From CBDCUW01 sp963734865 (GTDB lineage: Bacteria > Planctomycetota > Planctomycetia > Pirellulales > Pirellulaceae), in assembly GCA_963734865.1 (NCBI GenBank), contig CAVTIV010000022.1:124001-188000 (forward strand): a stretch of 64,000 nucleotides of DNA, written 5' to 3'. The notes under the pieces are model-generated. The model did no database searches. It had not been told where the DNA came from and was given only the letters and a program-made list of their open reading frames with translations. Positions 9,868-17,549 of this stretch are shown here, piece by piece. The position numbers were made by a program, and so were the translations under genes. Every line of letters begins with the position of its first letter. The first letter of the stretch is position 1.

Positions 9868-10938
9868 TCAATGAAGTGCGCTGACGATATCTTGTCTGGA
9901 AAAAACAACGACGCCGATCGAAGTGTCGGCCGCGCCGTAGTAAACGCTGAGCAGGTCATCGTGCTGATGAATCGTCGAGTTGATCATTGCCGTTGGAAAC
10001 ACGACGTCGGGTACGAAACCGTTTCGCTCGAACTCAGCCATAGGTCGCATGATCGGCTGGTCGGATCGCGCCAGCACGCGGGCCGGATTGTCTCGATCCA
10101 ATAGTAAGGCACCCACGGAGTATTCGCCGACACGACCCTCACGCTGGACTCGCTGGCTGCCGTGATAGAGATGCAGCCAGCCTTCGTCGATTAAAATTGG
10201 CGGAGTTCCTCCACCGACGCGGTCCGCATCCCAACTCTGACGCCCACGATGCAAGCTTTGGTGCTCGCCCCAATGCAACAAGTCGGGTGATCGGGCGATC
10301 CAGATTTGTGGCGGACTGAAATGCGAATGCGGATTTGGGCGATGCAGTGCCAGGTATTGGCCATCGACCTGCTGCGGAAACAGAACGACGTCTTTATTCT
10401 CGGGACAAAAGATCAAGCCGTGTCGCTTGAATGTCACCATGTCATCGCTGGAAGCCAGCGCCGTTGCCGCTCCCTGTCGCGATACGGCCACGTAGGTGAT
10501 CCAGTACGTTTGATCGATCTTGGTAATCCGAGGGTCTTCCAGGCCAAACTCTTCGAATGCCATCTCAGGCAAGAGTGCTGGCCCCGGCAACCAGCCGTCC
10601 GAGCTTCCGTCGCGTTTGCGAAACATACGCAGATGCGAGACCGATGTCAGCCGCAATCGGCCCTCGGACTTGATTTGCACAACGCGCGGATCGACCGATA
10701 TCAAATCGTCGTCGCAAACCCAGTCGATGAGGTAGTCACCACTCGTTTCCCAGCGAGGCAGCCCCGTGAAACCGGCACGTTGTTCAAGGGGCTGCTCGGC
10801 GACTCGCGCGAGCATGAAGACTTCGTTCTCGATCCGTACCACGCCTGGATTGAAGACACCGATCACGGCAAAATGATCATCTGCCGGCTGGACGTCAGCC
10901 GGGCAAAGCAATTGCGATTCGGAAAGTCGAGGAATCAT
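9868..10938 (-). CDS. GH130-family glycosidase/phosphorylase (short type)
   Basis: The 356-residue protein contains the GH130 hallmarks: NPGVVRIENEVFMLARV near the start, the FGLEDPRIT motif with the presumed catalytic Asp, and GEYSVGALLLDRDNPARVLAR followed by ERNGFVPDVVFP near the end. Family members phosphorolyse beta-1,2- or beta-1,4-mannosides or related sugars. ATG 10938 overlaps the Enzyme I stop codon as ATGA, a typical coupled start; an upstream in-frame ATG at 10956 would add six residues. It is clearly divergent from the GH130 at 6073, so the two are not a recent duplication and may attack different bonds of one glycan. Confidence 0.85.
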   Translation of the reverse strand: MIPRLSESQLLCPADVQPADDHFAVIGVFNPGVVRIENEVFMLARVAEQPLEQRAGFTGLPRWETSGDYLIDWVCDDDLISVDPRVVQIKSEGRLRLTSVSHLRMFRKRDGSSDGWLPGPALLPEMAFEEFGLEDPRITKIDQTYWITYVAVSRQGAATALASSDDMVTFKRHGLIFCPENKDVVLFPQQVDGQYLALHRPNPHSHFSPPQIWIARSPDLLHWGEHQSLHRGRQSWDADRVGGGTPPILIDEGWLHLYHGSQRVQREGRVGEYSVGALLLDRDNPARVLARSDQPIMRPMAEFERNGFVPDVVFPTAMINSTIHQHDDLLSVYYGAADTSIGVVVFSRQDIVSALH

Positions 10939-11996
10939 TGGCGACCGTTGATGCACTGGGTAACCGTTAAAGAGGAATCAAGCAACGAGACGTCAGCCAG
11001 TCCGGTTGCCAACAGCGCGCGAACCTCACTCGGGCTTCGACATTGAAGCGCAAGTTCGGCGAGCTCAGTCGCTTGCCGCGAGTCAGTTCGGCGGATCGCT
11101 TGCCGGACTGCGGCAGCGCGACTGGGGCACAGGCTAAGTTCGCGGATACCAAGGCCGACAAGCAAGCGGGCGAAGTCGGCGTCTGCCGCCTCTTCGCCAC
11201 AAACACATACCGGTCGATTCCACCTGTCGCTCGCTTGGACAATCTGCTTGATCGCGCGGAGCACCGCCGGGTGCATGGCCGTACAGTCGTCTGTTGCTTC
11301 GGATAAGTCACGATCGGCTGCCAGAATGTACTGAGTCAAATCGTTCGTACCGATCGCGGTAAAGTCGGCCAATTCAAGGATTTCGTCCAAGGCAAACAAC
11401 GCCGCAGGTGTTTCAATCATCGCGCCGACGGGTGGTCGACGCAACACATCGAGTTGCCCAACGGCACGATCAACGGCTGCGATTGCCAGTGCAAAATCGT
11501 GACTCCCGATCACCATCGGAAACAAAATGCGAACATCTGCGGTCTGCGCAACTTGAACAATTGCCCGCAATTGGGCATCCAGAAGATTCTTTTCAGAGAG
11601 CGAGAATCGTAATCCACGCAAATGAAGGCTCGAACGATTTCTTAATTCATCGAGTGCCAGGAATGAGGGGAGTTTGTCACCGCCAAGATCGAAGGTCCGA
11701 ATCACCATCGGCAAACCAGATAACGTACTTGCCATGTCGCCATAGACTTGCAACTGCAGGTCGAAGCTCGGACGCTGATGCGATTCGATAAATAAGAACT
11801 CGGTGCGAAACAGCCCGACTCCGGTTAAGTGATGTTCCGCGACCTGATCGATTTCGTCCGGTAATCCGACGTTTCCCAACAGCGAAACCTCCACGCCATC
11901 CCGTGTCACACAGGGCAGAATCTCCTCGGACACCAGTGATGCGATCTGACGATCGTATTCGAGTTGGCGAACTGAAAAGGCGGTGCTTCTCGGATT
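10935..11996 (-). CDS. ptsI: Enzyme I-like PEP-protein phosphotransferase, C-terminal part after a frame change
   Basis: This segment holds the PEP-binding barrel of Enzyme I: TGVGLFRTEFLF, IRTFDLGGDK, FTAIGTNDLTQYILAADR and the cysteine motif VCVCGEEAADA all match the family. The in-frame sequence begins upstream of the apparent ATG/GTG at 11933 with STAFSVRQLEYDRQIASLV, which is the expected linker, and meets the N-terminal part at about 11985-12005. One base change separates the two frames. The gene ends with the ATGA overlap to the GH130 gene. No HPr or EII gene is visible in the window, so the phosphate acceptor is unknown. Confidence 0.85.
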   Translation of the reverse strand, partial: NPRSTAFSVRQLEYDRQIASLVSEEILPCVTRDGVEVSLLGNVGLPDEIDQVAEHHLTGVGLFRTEFLFIESHQRPSFDLQLQVYGDMASTLSGLPMVIRTFDLGGDKLPSFLALDELRNRSSLHLRGLRFSLSEKNLLDAQLRAIVQVAQTADVRILFPMVIGSHDFALAIAAVDRAVGQLDVLRRPPVGAMIETPAALFALDEILELADFTAIGTNDLTQYILAADRDLSEATDDCTAMHPAVLRAIKQIVQASDRWNRPVCVCGEEAADADFARLLVGLGIRELSLCPSRAAAVRQAIRRTDSRQATELAELALQCRSPSEVRALLATGLADVSLLDSSLTVTQCINGRQ

Positions 11997-12705
11997 CCGA
12001 TGGCTGAATCGTGACGATTCCCGTCAGGCCATCGACCAGCAGCTTTGCACCGGACGGAATCCGCGTCGTCGCGCTGGAGATACCTGAGATCGCTGGAATC
12101 CCCAATGATCGGGCAACGATCGCGGTGTGACTGAACTTTCCTGAGTACTCGGAGACGATCGCAACCACACCGCTATTGGCAAGCCCGACCGCTTCGGACG
12201 GAAGCAGTTCGCGGGCCACGATCACGGATCCCGGCGGAAGCGACTCGAAACTGCAGGGCATCACGCCTGCCAAGTTGCGAGTCATCCGCTGGCCCACATC
12301 GCGGACGTCTTGTTCGCGTTGCCGCAGGTACTCGTTATCGAGTTTTTGCAATCGGCGGACCCAATCGCGGATGACTGAATCAAGAGCCTGCTCCACATTG
12401 ACAAGATCGGATCCAATCTGCTGCTTCACTGACGCCGCAATCTCACTGGCCATTGCGGCATGAGCAGACAACAGCGCCGCCGCGTCCGCGAATTTCGGAT
12501 CACCACCTGTCGTTTGCTTCGCGATTTGCAATTCACGCTTTGACTGCTCAAGGGCATCGTCAATCCGATCGCATTCTGTCTGCACATCAGTATGCTGAAT
12601 ATCGCGATCCGGCAACGAAAGCCTTCGTTCGACTTCATAGTCGTAAACGATCGCAATCCCACTTGCGAAACCAGGTGAGACGGGACTCCCTTCCAATATT
12701 CTCAT
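11990..12705 (-). CDS. ptsI: Enzyme I-like PEP-protein phosphotransferase, N-terminal part
   Basis: Starts at ATG 12705 with MRILEGSPVSPGFASGIAIV, the usual Enzyme I beginning. The helical HPr-binding region follows, and the swivelling phosphohistidine domain has SGKFSHTAIVARSLGIPAI with the active-site His at residue 193. Enzyme I takes phosphate from phosphoenolpyruvate and passes it to HPr or an HPr-like carrier. The true protein continues in the other frame at 10935-11996; after about 12000 this frame reads nonsense although it stays open to 11677. It is the first gene of the GH130/glycosyltransferase operon and may energise or regulate it. Confidence 0.85.
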
Positions 12706-12981
12706 TCTTCTTTCCTATTCGTTTAGTTCAGCGGTTTTGACAACGTTGCTGCCGGCGGCAGCACGAAGTGGGAGCATTTCTTGTATCACTCTAATAGGTA
12801 TAGCTCCGCATGTTTTCCCAGCAACGCCGGGGCCAGGAGAGGATTCTCGCCCGCTCCGAGGGTAACCTCCGTCCTAGGACGAACGCGTCAGCTTTTCTTT
12901 CGGCCTATATCTGAGCGTCTCCTGGTTTGAGTTTCTGTCAAGCCTGTTGACGGCTTCCCACGCCCGCCGCCGATTCTTGAA

Positions 12982-13182
12982 TCATCGTGAAGCATCAAGA
13001 TCGGGCGACGGACGGAATCCGTCGCCATTGGCGCGCTCGATCGAGTTACGATCAGTGCCCGTGTACGGAACCGCTTCTGGGGTTAGCAGAAACATTCGCA
13101 CGATCGCACCGGTCGTGAATGCATGCACGACTGCGCCCGTTGCGGTTTCGATTTCCGAGCTCGCTTCGCGCACCTCCCATCC
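12982..13182 (-). pseudogene. Relic of a DUF2294 gene (C-terminal end only)
   Basis: The sequence EVREASSEIETATGAVV followed by VRMFLLTPE matches the C-terminal third of the intact DUF2294 protein at 19644-20108 almost line by line, including the tail SIERANGDGF versus SIERADDDGF. The N-terminal two-thirds are absent: directly upstream lies a copy of the repeated upstream motif. It is therefore a truncated duplicate. Confidence 0.7.
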
Positions 13183-13184
13183 GA

Positions 13185-13214
13185 GCCGGGCTGCTCTTTA
13201 TCTAGTCATCCGAC
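13185..13214 (-). promoter_or_regulatory. Repeated stress-island upstream motif, copy 1
   Basis: On the minus strand it reads GTCGGATGACTAGATAAAGA followed by GCAGCCCGGC. It matches copies at 13468-13498, 20284-20314 and, more weakly, 17063-17090, each upstream of a stress-type gene or relic. A promoter or activator site is inferred; no known sigma consensus was assigned. Confidence 0.45.
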
Positions 13215-13268
13215 AAACTTAACTCGTCTAGTTCCAGGCCCTCGTTGCAATCCAAGGACCATTTGCCA

Positions 13269-13370
13269 TCAGTAGCATTTGCCCTCGATCCGACGCGGTT
13301 TCACCTTTTCGCTCTTCGGCAAGTACATTGTCAGAACACCATTTTTCAATTCGGCGGAGATCCTCGACCG
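13269..13370 (-). pseudogene. Relic of an Hsp20 small heat-shock protein gene (C-terminus)
   Basis: The minus strand encodes AELKNGVLTMYLPKSEKVKP followed by RRIEGKCY and a stop at 13269-13271. This is the characteristic C-terminal strand and IXI-like tail region of alpha-crystallin/Hsp20 chaperones (xLxNGVLTxxLPKxExxKPRRI). No crystallin domain precedes it: upstream sequence runs into a hairpin. Only about 30 codons survive. Confidence 0.65.
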
Positions 13371-13398
13371 AACCAAGGCGGACGACAAGAACAAAAAA

Positions 13399-13444
13399 AA
13401 ACCGATGTGGCAGAACATCCACGGGTGATGCGCCACATCGGTTT
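13399..13444 (-). terminator. Hairpin with U-tract in front of the Hsp20 relic
   Basis: A 13-bp perfect stem (AAACCGATGTGGC with GCCACATCGGTTT) encloses a 20-base loop and is followed on the minus strand by an uninterrupted U run. It looks like an intrinsic terminator but lies upstream of the Hsp20 relic, so it could be a leader attenuator. A homologous hairpin precedes the DUF2294 gene at 20181-20226. Confidence 0.65.
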
Positions 13445-13467
13445 ACTTTTTAACCAGCCGCCCGGGT

Positions 13468-13498
13468 CTGCCAAGTTGCTTTTTATCTAGTCACCCGA
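13468..13498 (-). promoter_or_regulatory. Repeated stress-island upstream motif, copy 2
   Basis: Minus strand TCGGGTGACTAGATAAAAAG then CAACTTGGCAG. It sits about 25 bp upstream of the leader hairpin, the same arrangement as the copy before the DUF2294 gene at 20108. Conserved spacing supports a promoter role. Confidence 0.45.
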
Positions 13499-13815
13499 AA
13501 ACTACGTCGAGGAAGGGTTCACTGACCCTGTCCCTAACGTCCACTATCGTAGGGCATTCGGTTGATAAAACAAGGGCGCGGCGTCGTAATCGCCACCCTT
13601 GAAGTCAACTGGATAGATTCCTTAGGCCTACTTGGCGTTGGATCCACCGTGAGCGAGAAGCGAAAATGTCCCATCCCAAAACTTGCGAGCAGTTTCCGCC
13701 AATGGATCGAGGCGGCTCACAATCAAGACGTTTGTCACGTTGGCGCAGATGACAGTCATTCTGCAACCTGCCGGTTGGCGAAACCGTGCGTGGTGTTGTG
13801 ACGGTCAACCGAGCG
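13499..13815. other. Intergenic stretch without a recognisable gene
   Basis: No conserved protein was recognised. A 43-codon minus-strand frame at 13628-13759 (starting MTVICANVTNVLIVSRLDP) is possible but has no clear ribosome site or known family, so it is not called as a gene. Confidence 0.4.
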
Positions 13816-13977
13816 TTAGCGACCCAACAGAAGCAACACACCGGCAGCGATGGCGAGCGCGGCCAATATAAGTCCGGTCTGGGCAAAGCCTATATGGACG
13901 AACGCCAATACACCCGTTGCGATCAGCCAAATGGCCAACAAGAGCATGCCTATGTTTTTAGTCCCAATCCACTTCAT
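13816..13977 (-). CDS. Small two-helix membrane protein
   Basis: A 53-residue protein (MKWIGTKNIGMLLLAIWLI...) with two hydrophobic segments at about residues 9-27 and 33-51, typical of tiny stress-associated inner-membrane proteins. ATG 13977 is chosen because AAGGAG lies 8 bases upstream; the longer open frame to 14088 has no similarity. It lies in the minus-strand stress island between DUF3309 and the Hsp20 relic. No named family was assigned with certainty. Confidence 0.7.
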   Translation of the reverse strand: MKWIGTKNIGMLLLAIWLIATGVLAFVHIGFAQTGLILAALAIAAGVLLLLGR

Positions 13978-14147
13978 CGATTCACTCCTTCGTTTTGGCA
14001 GAACGGCACTCCGTGGAGAAGCAGCTTCTCCGCCACGGAGCGTCGGACCTTCGTTCGTAAGCCTCGTCCAGCGCGGCGAACAAATCATTCATCGCGCTCT
14101 CAACACCGTTGCCCTTGACCGTCCACTCGTCTTCGCCAGCGGATTCA

Positions 14148-14309
14148 TCAGAATGGAAGACGCCCCATAAGCAACAGGATGACCAGAATCAGCACGACCA
14201 ATCCAAGCCCTCCGCTCGGGCCATAGCCCCAATTTCTGCTGTGGCCCCACGTAGGCAACGCACCCAGCAGCATCAGAATCAAGATCACGACCAAAATAGT
14301 ACCAAGCAT
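14148..14309 (-). CDS. DUF3309 small membrane protein
   Basis: A 53-residue protein with the DUF3309 pattern: a hydrophobic helix (LGTILVVILILMLLGALP), the short polar stretch WGHSRNWGYGPSGGLG and a second helix ending LLMGRLPF. AGGAG lies 7 bases before ATG 14309. The family is found in small stress or envelope clusters and has no defined biochemical role. It is followed downstream by another small two-helix protein and preceded by the AI-2E transporter gene. Confidence 0.8.
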   Translation of the reverse strand: MLGTILVVILILMLLGALPTWGHSRNWGYGPSGGLGLVVLILVILLLMGRLPF

Positions 14310-14364
14310 TTCAATTCTCCTGTTAAACAAGGTCTGAACGAACAGCGTAATGTGACGCGTCGTT

Positions 14365-15790
14365 TCATCGGTACGTCCCCGCCATGACGCTTGGACCGCG
14401 TTCCGATGGCGTCTGCGTGTGCGGCTGCGGCACGTTCGGTTGGATCAGTGTGCCAATCTGTTCTTGAGCGGCCGTCAATGTCGCAACAACGACAGCGTCA
14501 CAACCGATGCGCTCTCTTGTCTTGTTTAGGTCGCCTTGTGCATCCCACAATCCCACGATCAACTTTGCTACCGGAAGCCGACCACAAAGGCGCTTGCTAA
14601 GGTAACGAGCATGCATGACTGCGGCGGGAGGTGTGGCGGAAATGCAAACCACGTCGGCGGCGGTGCACTGATCGACAAGATCAACCATCTCGCCAGCCAA
14701 TGCCGTAACCGAGATGGCCTGCGCACGGCAGCCGCTGGTCTCCAAGACTTGCGCGAGCATGATGGCGGCGATTTCATCCGCCCGGCTCCGAGCGGGCAGG
14801 CAGAGAATCGAAAGGCGTGACGAGTTGATCTCGTCAACGCGAATGGAATCTCCGTCTGCCGCTGGCGAGTCAGCGGCCTCCCGCTTGGCCAACCATTCCT
14901 GCTGATGCTCGCCTTGGTCTTGAATCATCTCCTTCAGGCTTTCCATGATGAAGTTGTGCTTGCCTTCATTGAGTTCGCCGAGTTGCCAATGCGTCTCGGC
15001 CAAAGCCAGTGCCGGGATGAGCACCGTGTCGTAGACTTCGACGAGCGATTGGTGCTCAAGATAGTTCTCGAACAATTCCTCAGCCTCTTCCTGATCTCCC
15101 GCCAGCAGGCGCTGATAGATCCGATCCTTGGGCTCAAAGACTGGCTCGTTACCCAGCAGAATTCCCAGAAAGGACAGTTGGGGAACGTGCTTGCCAACCA
15201 CCAACAGGCACACGGTCAACGGGGTTGCCAGCAGCAGCCCGACAGGTCCCCACAACCACATCCAGAAGACAGCCGCCACCAGAACCGCCACCGCTGACAC
15301 GCCAGTGTTCCTGCCGTACAGCCAGGGCTCCAGGACGTTGTTCCAGAAAAGCTCCAGCGTCACGAACAGCCCAACAGTCATCAGGGGCGCAATCCAGCCT
15401 GGCGAGATCGCCATCGACAGGCCAATCGGCATCGCCGCGGCAATCCACGGGCCGATATAGGGAATGAATCTCAACGTCATGGCCAGGATTCCCCACAAGA
15501 TGGCGTTGGGCACGCCGATCAGGAACAGCCCGATGCCGACGAAAATGCCAAACGTGGCATTGAGGAGAAATAGCATCGACAGATAGCGGCTGACTCGCAT
15601 GCCGGCGTCTTCCAGCATTTGCGTGGTCACGGTCACATGGCCTTTTCCAACCAAGTGAATGAATCGATCGCGTAAATCCTCTCGCTGGATCAGGAAGAAC
15701 ACCACGAGCACGATGACGATGCCGGTCGTGCCCAACACTTCGAGCAGCGTGCCGAACATGCCGCCAAAGATTTGCAGAGGGCTTGCCGGC
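14365..15790 (-). CDS. AI-2E family transporter, C-terminal part with B12-binding-like tail (after frame changes)
   Basis: The true sequence begins near SPASPLQIFGGMFGTLLEVL and carries the conserved membrane core of the AI-2E exporter/permease family (FLIQREDLRDRFIHLVG, LRFIPYIGPWIAAAMPIGL, NNVLEPWLYGRNTGVSAVAV). About 250 further residues follow: a helical block (RIYQRLLAGDQEEAEELFEN) and an alpha/beta domain (SRLSILCLPARSRADEIAAI onward) resembling the two cobalamin-binding modules. The DxHxxG cobalamin ligand motif is not present, so B12 binding is doubtful. The frame is open to 16218, but everything beyond about 15795 in it is spurious. Confidence 0.8.
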
Positions 15791-15819
15791 GACGGTAACG
15801 ACGCGCACCGAGTAGGGCT

Positions 15820-16250
15820 GATCGATCGGTCCCCAGCCCGGCGTCGGCCAGTTCTGTTGGCGAGAGCTTCTCGCCCATTTCTTGGGCGGTGCTCGTGACC
15901 TTGCGCAGCGCGGCGACCGCATACGCGTTCACCGAACTTAGTTTCGCCTCGACATTGCTCTGGTATTCGGGAATCTTGGGGGCCAGGCTGGTGATCTGAA
16001 CGGCTGCCGTCCAGGTCACGATTCCCAGCATGGTGAAGCCCAGGATGGCCGTCACCAACACCGCCGGGATACGGCCCAGCCAGCGGCGCTCCAGCCAGTC
16101 GCACACTGGGCTCAGCAAGAAGCTCAACAGCACCGCCAGCGTCAAGGGAACCAGCACCCCTTTGGCTAAGTAAAGCGCCGCAATCACCACGGCGATCGAC
16201 GCAAGCGTCAACATCCACGATGGCTGGCTGATTTTGTTTGGGCGTTCCAT
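15820..16250 (-). CDS. AI-2E family transporter, N-terminal part
   Basis: Starts at ATG 16250 (MERPNKISQPSWMLTLASIA). Two or three hydrophobic segments are followed by the extracytoplasmic region ending KLSPTELADAGLGT. Two frame changes then occur: at about 15820-15836 into a frame reading QPYSVRVVTV, and at about 15778-15795 into the C-terminal frame. The three pieces together give one ordinary AI-2E protein. The gene follows the DUF883-like gene by 16 bp and is presumably co-transcribed with it. Confidence 0.8.
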
Positions 16251-16266
16251 AGGTTCTTCTGGGTTG

Positions 16267-16560
16267 TTACGAGTTAGACTTTCGTTTGATCATCCATCCG
16301 AGAAAAATCCCTATGCAAATTGCCGCAGCGATTCCTACCGCTGGATGCGATTGGACATGCGTTTCGACCTGCCGTAGCCGATCAGCGATCTGCTGTTGAG
16401 CCAGGTCACGCAACTCTTGGAAAGCTGGTTGCGACGACTGACCCATGTCACGCGCACCATCGACAATCTTCTGGACGTCTTCATCCAAGTCACCGCGCAC
16501 CTCTTCCATGCGCCGCCGGATGGCTTTCGTTTCAAACGAATCGTGCAACACGTTTTCCAT
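16267..16560 (-). CDS. DUF883-like membrane-anchored helical protein
   Basis: A 97-residue protein: a charged helical region (IRRRMEEVRGDLDEDVQKIV) and a C-terminal membrane anchor (VGIAAAICIGIFLGWMI) followed by a basic end. This is the layout of ElaB/YqjD/DUF883 proteins, some of which tether ribosomes to the membrane in stationary phase. ATG 16560 (MENVLHDSFE) is preferred over the longer frame to 16608. It overlaps no neighbour and sits between the CsbD and AI-2E genes. Confidence 0.7.
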   Translation of the reverse strand: MENVLHDSFETKAIRRRMEEVRGDLDEDVQKIVDGARDMGQSSQPAFQELRDLAQQQIADRLRQVETHVQSHPAVGIAAAICIGIFLGWMIKRKSNS

Positions 16561-16579
16561 GTTTCGTTCGTTTTGCCCT

Positions 16580-16999
16580 TTATCGCCGCCGCAACAGCAG
16601 GATCGCAACGACTCCAGTCATTACCCCGGCGGCGAAACAAATCGCCAAGGATTTGGCGGGTCGTTGCCGCACCATGTCCTCGACGTCGGCATACTTTTCA
16701 CGCACCGAGGCGGAGGCATTTTGATACGTTTCCTGAACGGAATCGGCCGCCTTTTCGGCACCGGCGCGAACCGACTCGCCGGCCCGGCTGATTGCCGAGG
16801 CAGCGCCAGAATTGAACTGTTCGAAAAACTGTTCAACGCTTTCTCGTGCGTCGCCTGTCTTACGCTGGATCGTGCCCATCAACTGATCCAGATCGCCATT
16901 GAAAACCGTCACGTCGTCATCGGTCAGCGCGCCCCACTTGCTCCGCATTTTCCCTTTGATTTCGTTCCAGTTTCCTTCAAGTGTTTCTCGGGTAATCAT
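16580..16999 (-). CDS. CsbD-family stress protein with C-terminal membrane anchor
   Basis: The first 60 residues (TLEGNWNEIKGKMRSKWGAL, then DLDQLMGTIQRKTGDARESV) match the CsbD family, small stress-induced proteins of unknown biochemistry. Unlike short CsbD proteins it continues into a helical stretch and a C-terminal membrane segment (LAICFAAGVMTGVVAILLL) like the DUF883 protein next door. ATG 16999 has AGGGA upstream. A weaker copy of the stress-island upstream motif lies at 17063-17090, consistent with stress regulation. Confidence 0.85.
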   Translation of the reverse strand: MITRETLEGNWNEIKGKMRSKWGALTDDDVTVFNGDLDQLMGTIQRKTGDARESVEQFFEQFNSGAASAISRAGESVRAGAEKAADSVQETYQNASASVREKYADVEDMVRQRPAKSLAICFAAGVMTGVVAILLLRRR

Positions 17000-17062
17000 C
17001 GTTCTGTCCCTATTCCTTGCATCAAAAAGCACCGATTGTTCGGTCGGTGAAAGTAACTCACC

Positions 17063-17090
17063 GATTCGCTGGTTCTATTCGTCATCCGAC
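17063..17090 (-). promoter_or_regulatory. Repeated stress-island upstream motif, divergent copy 4
   Basis: Minus strand GTCGGATGACGAATAGAACC then AGCGAATC. It shares GTCGGATGAC and the following A/G-rich block with the copies at 13185, 13468 and 20284, and lies 64 bp before the CsbD start. Confidence 0.35.
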
Positions 17091-17097
17091 TTCGCCT

Positions 17098-17480
17098 TTA
17101 CTTCTGCGCCTGATCGTCAAGCTCGTTGGCTTGTTCCTTGGCCTGGCCGGTGGGTTCCGTGTCTTGATCCTTTACCGTCCCTCTTTCTGGTCGCCCTCTT
17201 TCTGGTCGCCCTCTTTCTGGTCGCCCTCTTTCTGGTCGCCCTCTTTCTGGTCGCCAAGCTCACTGACTTTTTCCTTCACTTGGCCGGTAAGCTCCGCGGC
17301 TTTATCCTTCACCGTCGCGGCGTCCTCCTTCACTTTGTCCGGGTTCACCGTCAGGTTGATGTCGACTTTGTTGCTATCCGCGTCGGGGCTGGAACTGGAG
17401 ATGGCCCACCAGCCGCTGTAAAAACCAAACCCGAGCACACAAAGCACCAGCACCACCAATAGCAACTTATTTGTTCTCAT
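17098..17480 (-). CDS. Small exported or anchored protein with GDQKE repeats (frame change near the end)
   Basis: Starts MRTNKLLLVVLVLCVLGFGF, a signal anchor or signal peptide, then an acidic/basic helical region. Five GDQKE units (15-bp DNA repeats) follow and the open frame stops at 17172. One base away the sequence continues TVKDQDTEPTGQAKEQANEL and ends at 17098. That tail mirrors the internal segment TVKDKAAELTGQVKEKVSEL of the same protein, so it was evidently coding and the repeat region has gained or lost a base. Function unknown; the position next to CsbD suggests an envelope stress role. Confidence 0.65.
17179..17253. repeat. Five tandem 15-bp repeats
   Basis: The unit CCCTCTTTCTGGTCG is repeated five times without variation, encoding GDQKE on the minus strand. 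Perfect identity suggests recent slippage expansion, and the nearby frame change may share that cause. Confidence 0.9.
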
Positions 17481-17549
17481 AATGGCTCACTTCTTTCTGG
17501 TAAGAGTTCTTCAACAAATTGGATTTCAAAACCCACTCATCACTCGTCT

